From: Robinsoniella peoriensis
Lineage (GTDB): Bacteria; Bacillota; Clostridia; Lachnospirales; Lachnospiraceae
Assembly (NCBI RefSeq): GCF_000797495.1
Contig: NZ_JTGN01000001.1
Location: forward strand, 379,501 to 443,500
Length of the DNA stretch: 64,000 nucleotides
Direction: 5' to 3'
Below, in pieces: positions 54,218 through 63,368 of this stretch (positions are counted from its first letter, which is position 1; each line of letters begins with the position of its first letter). The notes under the pieces are model-generated. The model saw only the letters and a list, made by a program, of their open reading frames with translations, did not search any database and had not been told where the DNA came from. Both the position numbers and the translations under genes were made by a program.

Positions 54218-55651
54218 TTATACGTTAATTTCTGCTTTCATACCCAGAATTTCTTTATTTTCTTCTAAAACCGGCTTTACATTCTTCGTAAGGAAATTAT
54301 CTACCTGTAATGGAGCACGTCCAACATATTTAGAAGGATCCATGGTCTTCTTCAATTCTTCCAGAGACATGTTGAATGCAGGATCTGCTGCAATCAGTTC
54401 CAACAGATTATTATCCTTTCCTTCCACTTTCACATTCTTACCTGCTTCCATGGAAAGTTCACGGATTCTCTCATGTAATTCCTGTCTGTCACCGCCTGCT
54501 TTTACTGCATCCATCATGATGTTTTCCGTTGCCATAAACGGCAGCTCTGACATCAGGCGTTTTTCGATTACTTTTGGATATACCACCAGTCCGTCTACCA
54601 CGTTCAGGCACAGATCCAGGATACCGTCAACCGCGAGGAATCCCTCCGGAACAGAAAGACGTTTATTAGCAGAGTCATCCAGCGTTCTTTCGAACCACTG
54701 AGTCGCAGAGGTAATAGCAGGATTTAAAGCGTCTGCCATTACAAATCTGGATAAAGATGCAATTCGTTCACTTCTCATTGGATTTCTCTTATATGCCATT
54801 GCGGATGAACCGATCTGGGTCTTTTCAAATGGCTCTTCTACTTCTTTCAGATGCTGAAGCAGACGGATATCATTGGAAAATTTATGTGCACTTGCAGCGA
54901 TTCCTGCTAATACATTTACCACCCTGGTATCTACTTTACGGGAATATGTCTGTCCGGATACTGCATAGCATTCACTGAATCCCATTTTTGATGCAATCAT
55001 AGGATCAATCTTGTCTATTGTTTCCTGATTACCGTCAAAGAGTTCCAGGAAGCTTGCCTGTGTTCCGGTAGTACCCTTGGAGCCAAGAAGTTTCATGGTA
55101 GAAATAACATAATCCAGATCTTCTAAATCCAGCATAAATTCCTGCATCCAAAGTGTAGCGCGCTTCCCCACAGTTGTTGGCTGTGCCGGCTGGAAATGCG
55201 TAAATGCCAGTGTAGGAAGAGATTTATATTCATTTGCAAAGCTTGCAAGTTCTGCAATTACATTCACTAATTTTCTCTTTACTAGCTTTAGAGCTTCAGT
55301 CATTACAATGATATCTGTATTATCCCCAACGTAACAGGATGTTGCTCCCAAATGGATAATCCCCTTTGCTTTCGGGCATTGTACACCGTATGCATACACA
55401 TGGGACATTACATCATGACGTACTACTTTTTCTCTTTCTTTTGCAACATCATAATTGATATCATCTGCATGAGCTTTTAATTCTTCTATCTGCTCTTGTG
55501 TAATATTCAAACCCAGTTCTTTTTCTGTCTCTGCCAATGCAATCCATAATTTTCTCCAGGTGCGGAATTTCATATCCGGAGAAAAAATATACTGCATTTC
55601 CCTGCTTGCATAACGTTCCGATAACGGACTTTGATATCTATCTGTACTCAT
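54218..55651 (-). CDS. purB: Adenylosuccinate lyase
   Basis: 477 aa. It cleaves SAICAR and adenylosuccinate. Catalytic signature GSSAMAYKRNPMRSER is present (Ala replaces the usual Pro). Also LGATSCYVGDNTD and TFAHFQPAQPTTVG-type AFTHFQPAQPTTVGKR. GGAG 7 nt before the ATG. It follows purF by 42 nt and likely shares its transcript. Confidence 0.96.
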   Translation of the reverse strand: MSTDRYQSPLSERYASREMQYIFSPDMKFRTWRKLWIALAETEKELGLNITQEQIEELKAHADDINYDVAKEREKVVRHDVMSHVYAYGVQCPKAKGIIHLGATSCYVGDNTDIIVMTEALKLVKRKLVNVIAELASFANEYKSLPTLAFTHFQPAQPTTVGKRATLWMQEFMLDLEDLDYVISTMKLLGSKGTTGTQASFLELFDGNQETIDKIDPMIASKMGFSECYAVSGQTYSRKVDTRVVNVLAGIAASAHKFSNDIRLLQHLKEVEEPFEKTQIGSSAMAYKRNPMRSERIASLSRFVMADALNPAITSATQWFERTLDDSANKRLSVPEGFLAVDGILDLCLNVVDGLVVYPKVIEKRLMSELPFMATENIMMDAVKAGGDRQELHERIRELSMEAGKNVKVEGKDNNLLELIAADPAFNMSLEELKKTMDPSKYVGRAPLQVDNFLTKNVKPVLEENKEILGMKAEINV

Positions 55652-55693
55652 TTTATATCTCCTCTATTATCTGTAGAATTTAAGGGGTATTCC

Positions 55694-57139
55694 CTATTTC
55701 GTGTATTCACCGCGGATGTCTTCTGTCGGCGGTTCCATTGGATATTCGCCTGTAAAACATCCTTTGCAGATGGGGCGGTTGCCAATCATTTCACCCAGGC
55801 GTCTGATCGCCAGATAGGCCAGGGAATCTGCTCCGATCACCTGTCTGATCTCCTCGATAGAGCGGTTATAAGCAATCAGCTGTTCTCTTGCCGGTACATC
55901 GGTACCAAAATAGCATGGCCATAAAAACGGCGGCGAACTTACTCTTACATGTACTTCGGCCGCTCCTGCTTCTTTCAGCATGCTTACAATCCGGTCGCTT
56001 GTAGTACCGCGAACGATGGAATCATCGATCATGACAACTCTTTTTCCTTTTACTGCTTCTTTTAATACGTTTAATTTTACACGGACGCTGGACTCACGGC
56101 TGCTCTGCTTTGGCTTAATAAAGGTACGTCCCACATATCCGTTTTTGACAAATGCCGTACCGTATGGAATACCGGACTGAAGAGAATACCCAAGAGCCGC
56201 AGCATTGCCTGATTCCGGCACGCCTACTACCAGGTCGGCTTCCACCGGTGAATCGATTGCAAGAAATTTTCCGGCAAGTATTCTGGAATGATAAACGCTG
56301 ACTCCGTCAATCCTGCTGTCCGGTCTGGCAAAATAAATATATTCAAAAATGCATCTGGCTTCCTGTTCTTCTGGAAGGCACATACTGGTATCCGATTGTA
56401 TGCCATCTTTCGTAATAGTTACAATTTCACCGGGCAGCACGTCTCTTACAAATTCTGCACCTACCGTATCCAGAGCACAGGTCTCGCTTGCCAGAATGTA
56501 CGCATGATCTCTTTTACCAATGCACAGGGGTCGAAATCCATAGGGATCCCTTGCTCCCATTAATTTTCTTGGAGACATAACTATTAGGGAATAGGCTCCC
56601 TTGATTTTCATCATAGCACGTTTCACAGCTTCTTCTGCCGTTTTTGATTTTACCCGTTCTCTGGCAATATGATACGCGATTACTTCAGAATCGATTGTGG
56701 TCTGAAAAATAGCTCCGTCATAAGCCAGCTGGTCGCGAAGTTCCGTCGCATTGATCAGATTGCCATTATGCGCCAGAGCCAGCGTTCCTTTTATATAATT
56801 TAATACCAGCGGCTGGGCATTCTCACGCGTGCTGCTGCCCGCTGTTGAATAGCGGACATGTCCAACCCCAATGTCACCTTTCAGATTGTCAAAACTGTCT
56901 TCTGTAAATACTTCATTTACCAGTCCCATTCCTTTGTAGGACTGTACCCTGCCTTTTGGACCCTGGGTATCACTTACCGCAATTCCACAGCTTTCCTGTC
57001 CTCTGTGCTGCAATGCAAATAATCCATAATAAATGGTGGACGCAACATCGTTTCCATCAAAATCATAGATACCGAATACACCACATTCTTCTTTTAATCC
57101 GTCAAACTCTTCCACTTGTTCATGTAAATGATTGTTCAT
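55694..57139 (-). CDS. purF: Amidophosphoribosyltransferase
   Basis: 481 aa from ATG 57139. The first step of purine synthesis: PRPP plus Gln to phosphoribosylamine. Cys19 in LKEECGVFGIY is the nucleophile of the Ntn amidase domain, so an 18-residue propeptide is expected. PRPP loop: VVMIDDSIVRGTTS. Four Cys (in EARCIF, LWPCYF and ICKGC) match the [4Fe-4S] cluster type. AAAGG precedes the ATG. The 35-codon upstream frame lacks support. Confidence 0.95.
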   Translation of the reverse strand: MNNHLHEQVEEFDGLKEECGVFGIYDFDGNDVASTIYYGLFALQHRGQESCGIAVSDTQGPKGRVQSYKGMGLVNEVFTEDSFDNLKGDIGVGHVRYSTAGSSTRENAQPLVLNYIKGTLALAHNGNLINATELRDQLAYDGAIFQTTIDSEVIAYHIARERVKSKTAEEAVKRAMMKIKGAYSLIVMSPRKLMGARDPYGFRPLCIGKRDHAYILASETCALDTVGAEFVRDVLPGEIVTITKDGIQSDTSMCLPEEQEARCIFEYIYFARPDSRIDGVSVYHSRILAGKFLAIDSPVEADLVVGVPESGNAAALGYSLQSGIPYGTAFVKNGYVGRTFIKPKQSSRESSVRVKLNVLKEAVKGKRVVMIDDSIVRGTTSDRIVSMLKEAGAAEVHVRVSSPPFLWPCYFGTDVPAREQLIAYNRSIEEIRQVIGADSLAYLAIRRLGEMIGNRPICKGCFTGEYPMEPPTEDIRGEYTK

Positions 57140-57292
57140 CCGTCTAGCCTTTCTACATGCACCCGTTACCTTGTTACCATATCCCGTTTGAAAAGTCATT
57201 CCCGCCGTCTGCACGCCCCGCTTTGCGGCATATCTGCCCCGCATTCAGGTTACATGGTCCGGGGTCTTAAAATACAGTGCTCTTACGAAAAT

Positions 57293-57317
57293 CACAGTGG
57301 ATGTAATATCCACTGTG
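57293..57317 (-). promoter_or_regulatory. Hairpin between purC and purF
   Basis: The 10-bp perfect stem cacagtggat / atccactgtg is 14 nt after the purC stop. The minus-strand tail ATTTTCG is weak, so it may be a partial terminator setting the purC:purF ratio. Confidence 0.6.
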
Positions 57318-57330
57318 TCTTTTGTTTTTC

Positions 57331-58035
57331 TTATAATCCAAGACGAGAGAAAACTTCGTTGTAAGCTTCTTCTACATTTCCCATGTCTCTTCTGAAACGG
57401 TCTTTATCTAATTTTTCATGGGTTGCTGCATCCCAGAGTCTGCAGGTATCCGGTGAAGTTTCATCAGCCAGGATAATCTGTCCATGATATCTTCCGAATT
57501 CAATCTTAAAGTCGATTAATTCGATATTTGCTTTTAAGAAATATGCTTTTAACACTTCATTTACTTTCAAAGCATATTTGGAAATTATTTCGATTTCTTC
57601 TCTTGTTGCCAGGTTTAATGCGATTGCAAAATAATCATTGATAAGCGGATCGCCTAAATCGTCATTCTTATAACTGAACTCTAAAGTAGGAGCTGAGAAT
57701 TTCGTTCCTTCCGGTACGCCAAGTCTCTTTGAAAAGCTTCCTGCTGCAACATTTCTAATGATAACTTCTAATGGAACAATCTCTACTTTTTTAACTGCTG
57801 TTTCTCTGTCGCTTAACTCTTCAACGAAATGTGTTGGAACGCCTTCTGCTTCGAGAATTTTAAAAACATGATTGGTCATACGGTTATTAACAACACCTTT
57901 ACCAACGATAGTACCCTTTTTTAAGCCATTAAATGCTGTCGCATCATCTTTGTAGTCTACAATTAATACATCCGGATCTTCCGTTGTGTAAACTTTTTTT
58001 GCTTTTCCTTCATAGAGTAATTCTCTTTTTTCCAT
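57331..58035 (-). CDS. purC: SAICAR synthetase
   Basis: 234 aa. It couples CAIR and aspartate with ATP. N-terminus [12 protein letters not shown], then [23 protein letters not shown] and [14 protein letters not shown] are family signatures. AGGTGG 7 nt before the ATG. It is the first gene of a purC-purF-purB group. Confidence 0.96.
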   Translation of the reverse strand: MEKRELLYEGKAKKVYTTEDPDVLIVDYKDDATAFNGLKKGTIVGKGVVNNRMTNHVFKILEAEGVPTHFVEELSDRETAVKKVEIVPLEVIIRNVAAGSFSKRLGVPEGTKFSAPTLEFSYKNDDLGDPLINDYFAIALNLATREEIEIISKYALKVNEVLKAYFLKANIELIDFKIEFGRYHGQIILADETSPDTCRLWDAATHEKLDKDRFRRDMGNVEEAYNEVFSRLGL

Positions 58036-58104
58036 TTTGAATCCACCTATCCTTCTTCATATAGTTATCAGTATCATGACCAGAATCGACCGATCACCTA
58101 CAAA

Positions 58105-58133
58105 ATTATATAACATTGTAATTTATAAAGCAA
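58105..58133 (-). promoter_or_regulatory. purC promoter
   Basis: On the minus strand TTGCTT (58128-58133) and TATAAT (58105-58110) are 17 bp apart. I see no purine riboswitch in the ~65-nt leader. Confidence 0.6.
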
Positions 58134-58168
58134 GAATAATTCTCTAAAATACGACACGCATTTACATT

Positions 58169-58924
58169 TTAGTGGAATTTGCCCAAAAACTCCTGAGTTC
58201 TTGCATTGTCTGAGCGAAATAATTCCTCAGGTTTTCCCTGTTCCACTATCACGCCGCCTTCCATGAAGATAATATGGTCTGCCACATTCTTTGCAAAATT
58301 CATTTCATGGGTAACAATGACCATGGTCATATGTTCTGCCGCAAGATCTTTAATGACTTTGAGGATTTCTCCTGTCAGCTCCGGATCCAGTGCGGATGTT
58401 GGTTCGTCGAAAAATAAAACCTTTGGATTCAGCGCCAGTGCCCTTGCAATAGACACACGCTGCTGCTGTCCCCCGGATAACTGAAAAGGATATGCCTCTT
58501 CTTTTTCGGATAATCCCATCTTGGCAAGCAGTTCTTTTGCTTCTTTTTTCACCTGTTCTTTATCCCGTTTCTGTACTCTGACAGGTGCATCCATCACATT
58601 TTTCAGAACATTAAAATGCGGAAATAAGTTGAAATTCTGGAATACCAGTCCAAAGTTCTGCTGAATCTTCTTCAGCTGGTCTGCCTTTGCGTAAACTGCT
58701 TTTCCGTCCGGTCCCGTAGTAACCGCTTTTTCCCCCAGATAAGAAAGCTCACCGGAGTCCATGGTTTCCAACAGGGTTGCACATCGCAAAAGCGTGGATT
58801 TACCGGAGCCGGAAGGACCTATAATTGCCACCACTTCTCCCTGTTTTACGGTAAGTGAAATATCTTTCAGAACTTCCAGATTTTCAAATTTCTTCTCTAT
58901 GTTATGAATTTCCAAATAATTCAT
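58169..58924 (-). CDS. Polar amino-acid ABC transporter ATPase, GlnQ type
   Basis: 251 aa. Walker A GPSGSGKSTLLR, Q loop VFQNFNLFPH, signature LSGGQQQR, Walker B VLFFDEPTSALD, and switch VTHEM. The set is that of HisP/GlnQ proteins. Its upstream ribosome site is not obvious. It is the last gene of the operon, with a hairpin in the 100-nt gap before it. Confidence 0.95.
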   Translation of the reverse strand: MNYLEIHNIEKKFENLEVLKDISLTVKQGEVVAIIGPSGSGKSTLLRCATLLETMDSGELSYLGEKAVTTGPDGKAVYAKADQLKKIQQNFGLVFQNFNLFPHFNVLKNVMDAPVRVQKRDKEQVKKEAKELLAKMGLSEKEEAYPFQLSGGQQQRVSIARALALNPKVLFFDEPTSALDPELTGEILKVIKDLAAEHMTMVIVTHEMNFAKNVADHIIFMEGGVIVEQGKPEELFRSDNARTQEFLGKFH

Positions 58925-58960
58925 CTGACATACCTTTGCCGCAGAAATACCTGCAGCACT

Positions 58961-58993
58961 GCCCGTTTGCGTAAGGATCGAATCCTTGCGGGC
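58961..58993 (-). promoter_or_regulatory. Intercistronic hairpin before the ATPase gene
   Basis: gcccg..aaggat / atcctt..cgggc in the 103-nt gap between permease and ATPase. No T-run follows, so it is probably an mRNA stability or processing element. Confidence 0.5.
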
Positions 58994-59027
58994 ATTCCTT
59001 TCTATTCTTAATTTTCTTATGGTATAT

Positions 59028-59678
59028 TTATCGGTAATAATTCATTTTCTTCTCTGCCTTCTCCATCAGAAATGCTACAATGAAGTTAAAAATGTAATAG
59101 AAGATACCAGCCGCCACCAGGGGCATCACGTTTGTACTGGATGATGAGAGTGCCTTGGCAACCGTAAACATCTCTGATACAGCAATTACCATTGCCAGGG
59201 AAGTATCTTTAACCAATGTAATCACTTCATTTGTAATAGACGGAAGAATTCTCTTAATAACCTGCGGCAGTATAATGGTAAAAAAGGTCTGCACTTTACT
59301 ATAACCCAGAAGCTTTGCCGCCTCGTACTGTCCAACGGGCATTGACTCGATGCCGCTTCTGTATATCTCAGCAAAATATGCAGCATAATTCAGTGCAAAT
59401 CCAATAATAACTGCTATAAAACGGTATGATGCCTGTATCTTTATGCCGAACAGGTAATATGGTCCAAAATAAACCACCATAAGCTGCAGCATCAGCGGTG
59501 TTCCGCGCATGATTGATATGTAAATTTTTGCAATATTTCGAATGACACCGTTCTTCGACATCCGGCCAAATGTAATTACCAGTCCGAGCGGTATGGAAAA
59601 CAATAGGGTCAGTCCAAATATTGCAACAGACGTCAGCATTCCCTCCGATAATTTTGTTAACATCATTGCATAATCCAT
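59028..59678 (-). CDS. Polar amino-acid ABC transporter permease
   Basis: 216 aa from the ATG at 59678, with GGAGG 8 nt upstream. Three to five membrane helices. The HisM-type loop is QYEAAKLLGYSKVQTFFTIILPQ, and the N-terminal half contains SIMRGTPLMLQLMVVYF. Single permease in the operon, so it likely works as a homodimer. Confidence 0.95.
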   Translation of the reverse strand: MDYAMMLTKLSEGMLTSVAIFGLTLLFSIPLGLVITFGRMSKNGVIRNIAKIYISIMRGTPLMLQLMVVYFGPYYLFGIKIQASYRFIAVIIGFALNYAAYFAEIYRSGIESMPVGQYEAAKLLGYSKVQTFFTIILPQVIKRILPSITNEVITLVKDTSLAMVIAVSEMFTVAKALSSSSTNVMPLVAAGIFYYIFNFIVAFLMEKAEKKMNYYR

Positions 59679-59712
59679 GTTTGCTTCCTCCATTTTGTAT
59701 CAATCGCAAAAG

Positions 59713-59732
59713 AGAGGGGAATCTTCCCCTCT
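59713..59732 (-). promoter_or_regulatory. Hairpin after the binding-protein gene
   Basis: The 8-bp stem agagggga / tcccctct sits in the gap between binding-protein and permease genes. Such hairpins commonly raise the level of binding protein relative to channel. Confidence 0.6.
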
Positions 59733-59751
59733 GATTGTTTTGCGTCTTTAT

Positions 59752-60675
59752 TTATTTTCCTATAATTGTAATATCCTTGCCAAACCATTCATTGGAAATC
59801 TTAGCAAGCGTTCCATCTGCTGCCATTTCTTCTAAAGCTTTCTGAACAGCATCTTTTAATGCGTCGTTTCCTTTTTTGAATCCGATTCCATATTCTTCTG
59901 CTGCAATTGCTTCATCCAGCACTTTGAAATCTGCATCTCTTTTTTGGATCTGATAGCTTGCTACTACATTGTCCATTGCAATTGCATCCACTGCTCCGGA
60001 TTCCAGATCCATAAATGCGGTATTATAATCCGCTACTGTAATTAACTGTCCAAAGCTGCCTGAGAGATCCGGTTTGTCATTTAATGCCGCCTGGGCACTG
60101 GAATCTGTCTGCACATCTACTACTTTGCCGGCAAGATCTGTTAACGCTTCAATCCCTGAATCTGCTTTTACGACAATTACCTGATCATTTTTCATATATG
60201 GATCAGACCATGTATAATCATCTTCACGTCCATTCATGGTAAATCCATTCCAGATACAATCAATTGTTCCGGAATTTAATTCCATATCCTTGGCATCCCA
60301 TGCAATGGGCTGATAATTTATTTCTTTACCCATACGCTTTGCAACCTCAGCTGCTGTAGCCAGGTCAAATCCTGTAAATTCACCGTCATCTCCCACAAAT
60401 CCCATTGGTGGGAAATCCTGGTCGAATCCTACGGTAAAGGTGCCTCCTTCTGCTGCTCCATCTGCAGATGCCGCATCCGTTGTCTTTGCTTCCGTAGTAC
60501 CCGCCTCAGATGCCGCTTCTGTCGTTGCTGCTTCGGAAGATGCTGCCTCTGTTGTTTTGGAAGTTCCACTCTCAGCCGCCGCCTTTGTCTCACCTGTACC
60601 GGATGAGCCGCATCCTGACATCATAGCTGCTGCTAAAGCAGCCCCTAACATAACGCTTAAGATTTTCTTTTTCAT
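59752..60675 (-). CDS. Amino-acid ABC substrate-binding lipoprotein
   Basis: 307 aa; GGAGG 10 nt before the ATG. Lipobox MSGC gives Cys22. An Ala/Thr/Glu/Ser-rich tether (~25-75) precedes the SBP_bac_3 domain: GFDQDFPPMGFVGDDGEFTGFDLA, WNGFTMNGRE, and AMDNVVASY, typical for polar amino acids. The first gene of the operon, with a palindromic operator candidate upstream. Confidence 0.95.
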   Translation of the reverse strand: MKKKILSVMLGAALAAAMMSGCGSSGTGETKAAAESGTSKTTEAASSEAATTEAASEAGTTEAKTTDAASADGAAEGGTFTVGFDQDFPPMGFVGDDGEFTGFDLATAAEVAKRMGKEINYQPIAWDAKDMELNSGTIDCIWNGFTMNGREDDYTWSDPYMKNDQVIVVKADSGIEALTDLAGKVVDVQTDSSAQAALNDKPDLSGSFGQLITVADYNTAFMDLESGAVDAIAMDNVVASYQIQKRDADFKVLDEAIAAEEYGIGFKKGNDALKDAVQKALEEMAADGTLAKISNEWFGKDITIIGK

Positions 60676-60714
60676 AATAACAATTCCTCCATTTTATACC
60701 AAACGCTTTTTATA

Positions 60715-60744
60715 TTTACCGAGTGATCACTCTACTCTGGTAAA
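60715..60744. promoter_or_regulatory. Palindromic operator candidate before the amino-acid ABC operon
   Basis: A 12-bp perfect palindrome gagtgatcactc (60721-60732) lies between the inverted arms tttacc (60715-60720) and ggtaaa (60739-60744), 46-70 bp before the binding-protein start. Confidence 0.5.
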
Positions 60745-60843
60745 TCAGTAAAATCATACTAACATAAAATGATATCACTGTCAATTGTGAAAATATACCG
60801 TTCCGGAACGGACAGTTTGTATGCGGGCTGCTGTTACGAATAA

Positions 60844-61351
60844 AATTGGGTTTTGCTGATTATGGGACGCTTTGTAGATAGATGTAGTGTGCGGAAAGAG
60901 AAGGGGGCAAACTTCCATCTTCTTTTACACAAACAGTCAAAACAAACTGCGCAGCATCCAATAAAGAACAGCCCGTCACAACCCAAGGGTCTCCACCAGG
61001 CTGAGAAAACCAGCTTTGTGGCGGCAACCTGAATCTCGGAAAGATGGGAGTGGGAAACTGGTATGGACGGAGGAAGCGTAGAGCAGAGCTGAGTATTTAC
61101 TTACCTTTTCGAAGTGTTTTTTGGCGGATAGTATTCGACTGGCTCCCATCGGATACTAAGCGGGCACTGAACCGAGAAATGCATCAGGATTTCTCGGTGA
61201 ATGCCCGCGTGCCGCCAAAAAGCGCTTCGGAAAGGTTAGAAAATACCAGTTCTGCGGCCAGCTAACGGAGTCCATACAAGTTTTCCACACCCATCTTTCT
61301 GTTGCACCATCTCCATCTACAAAGCGTCCCTTAATCAGCTAAACCCAAATT
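60844..61351 (+). ncRNA. Large foldback, candidate ~508-nt structured RNA of unknown family
   Basis: Arms 60844-60878 and 61316-61351 pair with few mismatches; inside them 61037-61068 pairs with 61270-61301 and 61082-61127 with 61212-61256. The tip is a hairpin with accgagaaat / atttctcggt (61171-61198) closed by cgggca / tgcccg. Side hairpins lie at 61129-61158 and in 60885-61036. Non-Watson-Crick positions are mostly G-T when read on the plus strand, which would be C-A on the minus strand. That points to a plus-strand RNA. No protein is encoded; a DNA foldback element (MITE-like) is the alternative. Confidence 0.55.
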
Positions 61352-61373
61352 CAAGAAATTGTTCGCTGTAGTA

Positions 61374-62171
61374 CTAAGAACAAGTACTTTTATGATACTG
61401 CGCTTTTAATTTCTCCACAATTTCCTCCGGCTCCATCCCTTTCAGGCTCCTTGCCAGATCACTGTCTTCTGCTTCTTTACAAATCTGCGCATTCCTCTTT
61501 TGAAGCTCCGCTACCATGATCTTATCCGCCTTGACTTCTTCAAGACGTTTTTCGTATGCTTCCTGAGACAGATAAAGCGGCAGAAGGGAAAGATACTTCT
61601 GGAACGTATCTTTTGATTTCACAATGCCGTAGGACTGCCACAGGCAGTTTGCTGCTTCTTCAAATAAAAAGAGTTTTGCATATGCGCCTGCCATATTGCA
61701 GAGTATGGAAGCGTAGAACTGAATTCCAAGATTTCCCGGATTGCGGTCTTTCAGTATCTGATAATATTCTTGTATCCCATTGATATACATCCCATATTCC
61801 ACAAGGTAATCGGCTTTCATCTTTCTTCTTAAATCGTCGGGCTGGATTTCAATTTTTGAAATTTCCTCCTGTATCTGCTGAAACTCCTGATGGGAAAGAT
61901 ATCCAATTTCCTTGAAAATAGGAAGAATAAAGTTTCCGATACTCTCGTCTTTATCTAACTGCTGGTAGAGCTTCCGGTAAAGCTTATCAAGCCCCAGTTC
62001 ATCCCTTATCCAGTCACACAGTTTTTCGTTGATAATCGTATTATCAATAAGATAAATATTTTGCTGAAGATAATAGCACAGTTCTTCGATAGAATAAATA
62101 TTCGTACTGATACTCTCGATATAATATGGATTTTTCGCCTTTTTTATCTGGCATAATACGTATCCGCTCAA
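61374..62171 (-). CDS. TPR-like helical protein of the DUF5716/DUF5717 operon
   Basis: 265 aa. No ATG is available at the start; TTG at 62171 follows AAGGAG with 8-nt spacing and is the likely start. The protein is soluble and all-helical. Two helices around NLGIQFYASILCNMAGAYAKLFLFEEAANCLWQSYGI look like a degenerate TPR unit, followed by a charged coiled end. 15 nt after the actin-fold gene. Function unknown. Confidence 0.7.
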   Translation of the reverse strand: MSGYVLCQIKKAKNPYYIESISTNIYSIEELCYYLQQNIYLIDNTIINEKLCDWIRDELGLDKLYRKLYQQLDKDESIGNFILPIFKEIGYLSHQEFQQIQEEISKIEIQPDDLRRKMKADYLVEYGMYINGIQEYYQILKDRNPGNLGIQFYASILCNMAGAYAKLFLFEEAANCLWQSYGIVKSKDTFQKYLSLLPLYLSQEAYEKRLEEVKADKIMVAELQKRNAQICKEAEDSDLARSLKGMEPEEIVEKLKAQYHKSTCS

Positions 62172-62186
62172 TGCTTTATCTCCTTT

Positions 62187-63356
62187 CTATACATCTATAA
62201 TCTCTTCCCAGGTCTTCCCTGAGGAAGGGAACAGTCCTCCAAATCCAAGATCCCGTATAAAGACTTTACACTTATGAACTGACTGAAAAGATATGTTAAC
62301 TTCAAGTCTGGTTGTCTTATTCGGCCGTACCGGAAGCCCTTCCAGCAAAATGCTGTGAGTTCTGGCGGGACTGGAATCGATGGGTTTGAAGTAAAGGATT
62401 AATTCATCCGTGTCATCCAGAATCAGTTCGTAAGTATGATATGCCTCATACCAGTCCATACCTGCATTAAGGCAGAGATAGTAATTATCTTTTCCCCGGA
62501 TCAGCATCTGCATTCCCACATTGACTTCCACCATATCTTCACCGACATACAAAAAGTCTCCGATATTGCCAATCCCTTTTCTCTGCATGGCTCCATAGCA
62601 GGCTCCTTTTGTATAGAGATTCCTGCCCTGAAAAGCATGTCTTCTGTTATTACAGAGATATTGAAGGGAACGTACCGCCCAGGTTTTATCAAAATTATCA
62701 CCAATGAGATAGGTGGACGAGAAAATCTTATTTGCAAATATCTTCTGTATCAGACCAAGAAAAAGACGATCTCTTTCCAAATCCCAATCCGTATCTTTTT
62801 TTCCTCTTCTGACTTTTTTGTCAAGGGAAAGCTGCGCCATTTTAGTAACCCGTACCAGTGCCGGCCTGGTCTTATAATCTATATCCAGTTCAAATGCAGT
62901 AATTTTAGAATCTTCGTATTCAAACAACGCAACTTTATAATTCCAGAGTTCTTTTTTCTGGTTCAGGGTAAAGTAGAAAAAACTTTCCCGGTAATCCTGG
63001 AGAAACACATGGCTTCTCTCTATCCCCAGCATGGCAAGGGAAGATGGAATTGCACTCACCCAGGGTTCTTCCATTTTTTCCATTGTAACCATAATGCTGA
63101 TATCTTTTGCCGGTTCCTCTGTTCCCAGCATGTCAAAGCACTCCTTAAAAAAATTACTTAAAAGGACATCTCCCAGCTCCTTTTTCCCCTCCACCAGAGG
63201 GAAGATGTCCCTGGGGGTGGGAATCAGGTATTTTTCCTGTCCCTCCTCCGTGCTGATCGTAATCGGATCTGAAATTTTGTGGTTATAAAATGTAATCAGC
63301 GAAAAATTTCTGCCTAGATCAAATCCGACAATGACCTCATTTATTTCGTTAATCAT
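62187..63356 (-). CDS. DUF5716-like protein with Hsp70/actin ATPase fold
   Basis: 389 aa from ATG 63356 with GGAGG 5 nt upstream; an ATG four codons earlier overlaps that site. The N-terminus VIVGFDLGRNFSLITFY is the actin/Hsp70 phosphate-1 loop, and TYLIGDNFDKTWAVRSL with KGACYGAM in the ~240-285 region mimics the adenosine-binding part of Hsp70 (GG..., GAA). The C-terminal ~100 residues are beta-rich. Unlike DnaK it lacks the SBD. I recall this family next to DUF5717 in Clostridia; role unknown. Confidence 0.75.
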   Translation of the reverse strand: MINEINEVIVGFDLGRNFSLITFYNHKISDPITISTEEGQEKYLIPTPRDIFPLVEGKKELGDVLLSNFFKECFDMLGTEEPAKDISIMVTMEKMEEPWVSAIPSSLAMLGIERSHVFLQDYRESFFYFTLNQKKELWNYKVALFEYEDSKITAFELDIDYKTRPALVRVTKMAQLSLDKKVRRGKKDTDWDLERDRLFLGLIQKIFANKIFSSTYLIGDNFDKTWAVRSLQYLCNNRRHAFQGRNLYTKGACYGAMQRKGIGNIGDFLYVGEDMVEVNVGMQMLIRGKDNYYLCLNAGMDWYEAYHTYELILDDTDELILYFKPIDSSPARTHSILLEGLPVRPNKTTRLEVNISFQSVHKCKVFIRDLGFGGLFPSSGKTWEEIIDV

Positions 63357-63368
63357 AGGTGCCTCCAT

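Noticed and set aside
58036-58104. Purine riboswitch before purC
   Set aside because: The leader lacks the conserved core and has no terminator/antiterminator arrangement.
61044-61265. 73-codon frame within the foldback
   Set aside because: It lies wholly inside the paired arms and has no ribosome site; it is better read as structured non-coding sequence.
60844-61351. Group II intron or RNase P RNA
   Set aside because: No domain V hairpin with the AGC triad, no intron-encoded protein, and no RNase P core motifs such as GAGGAAAGTC were seen.
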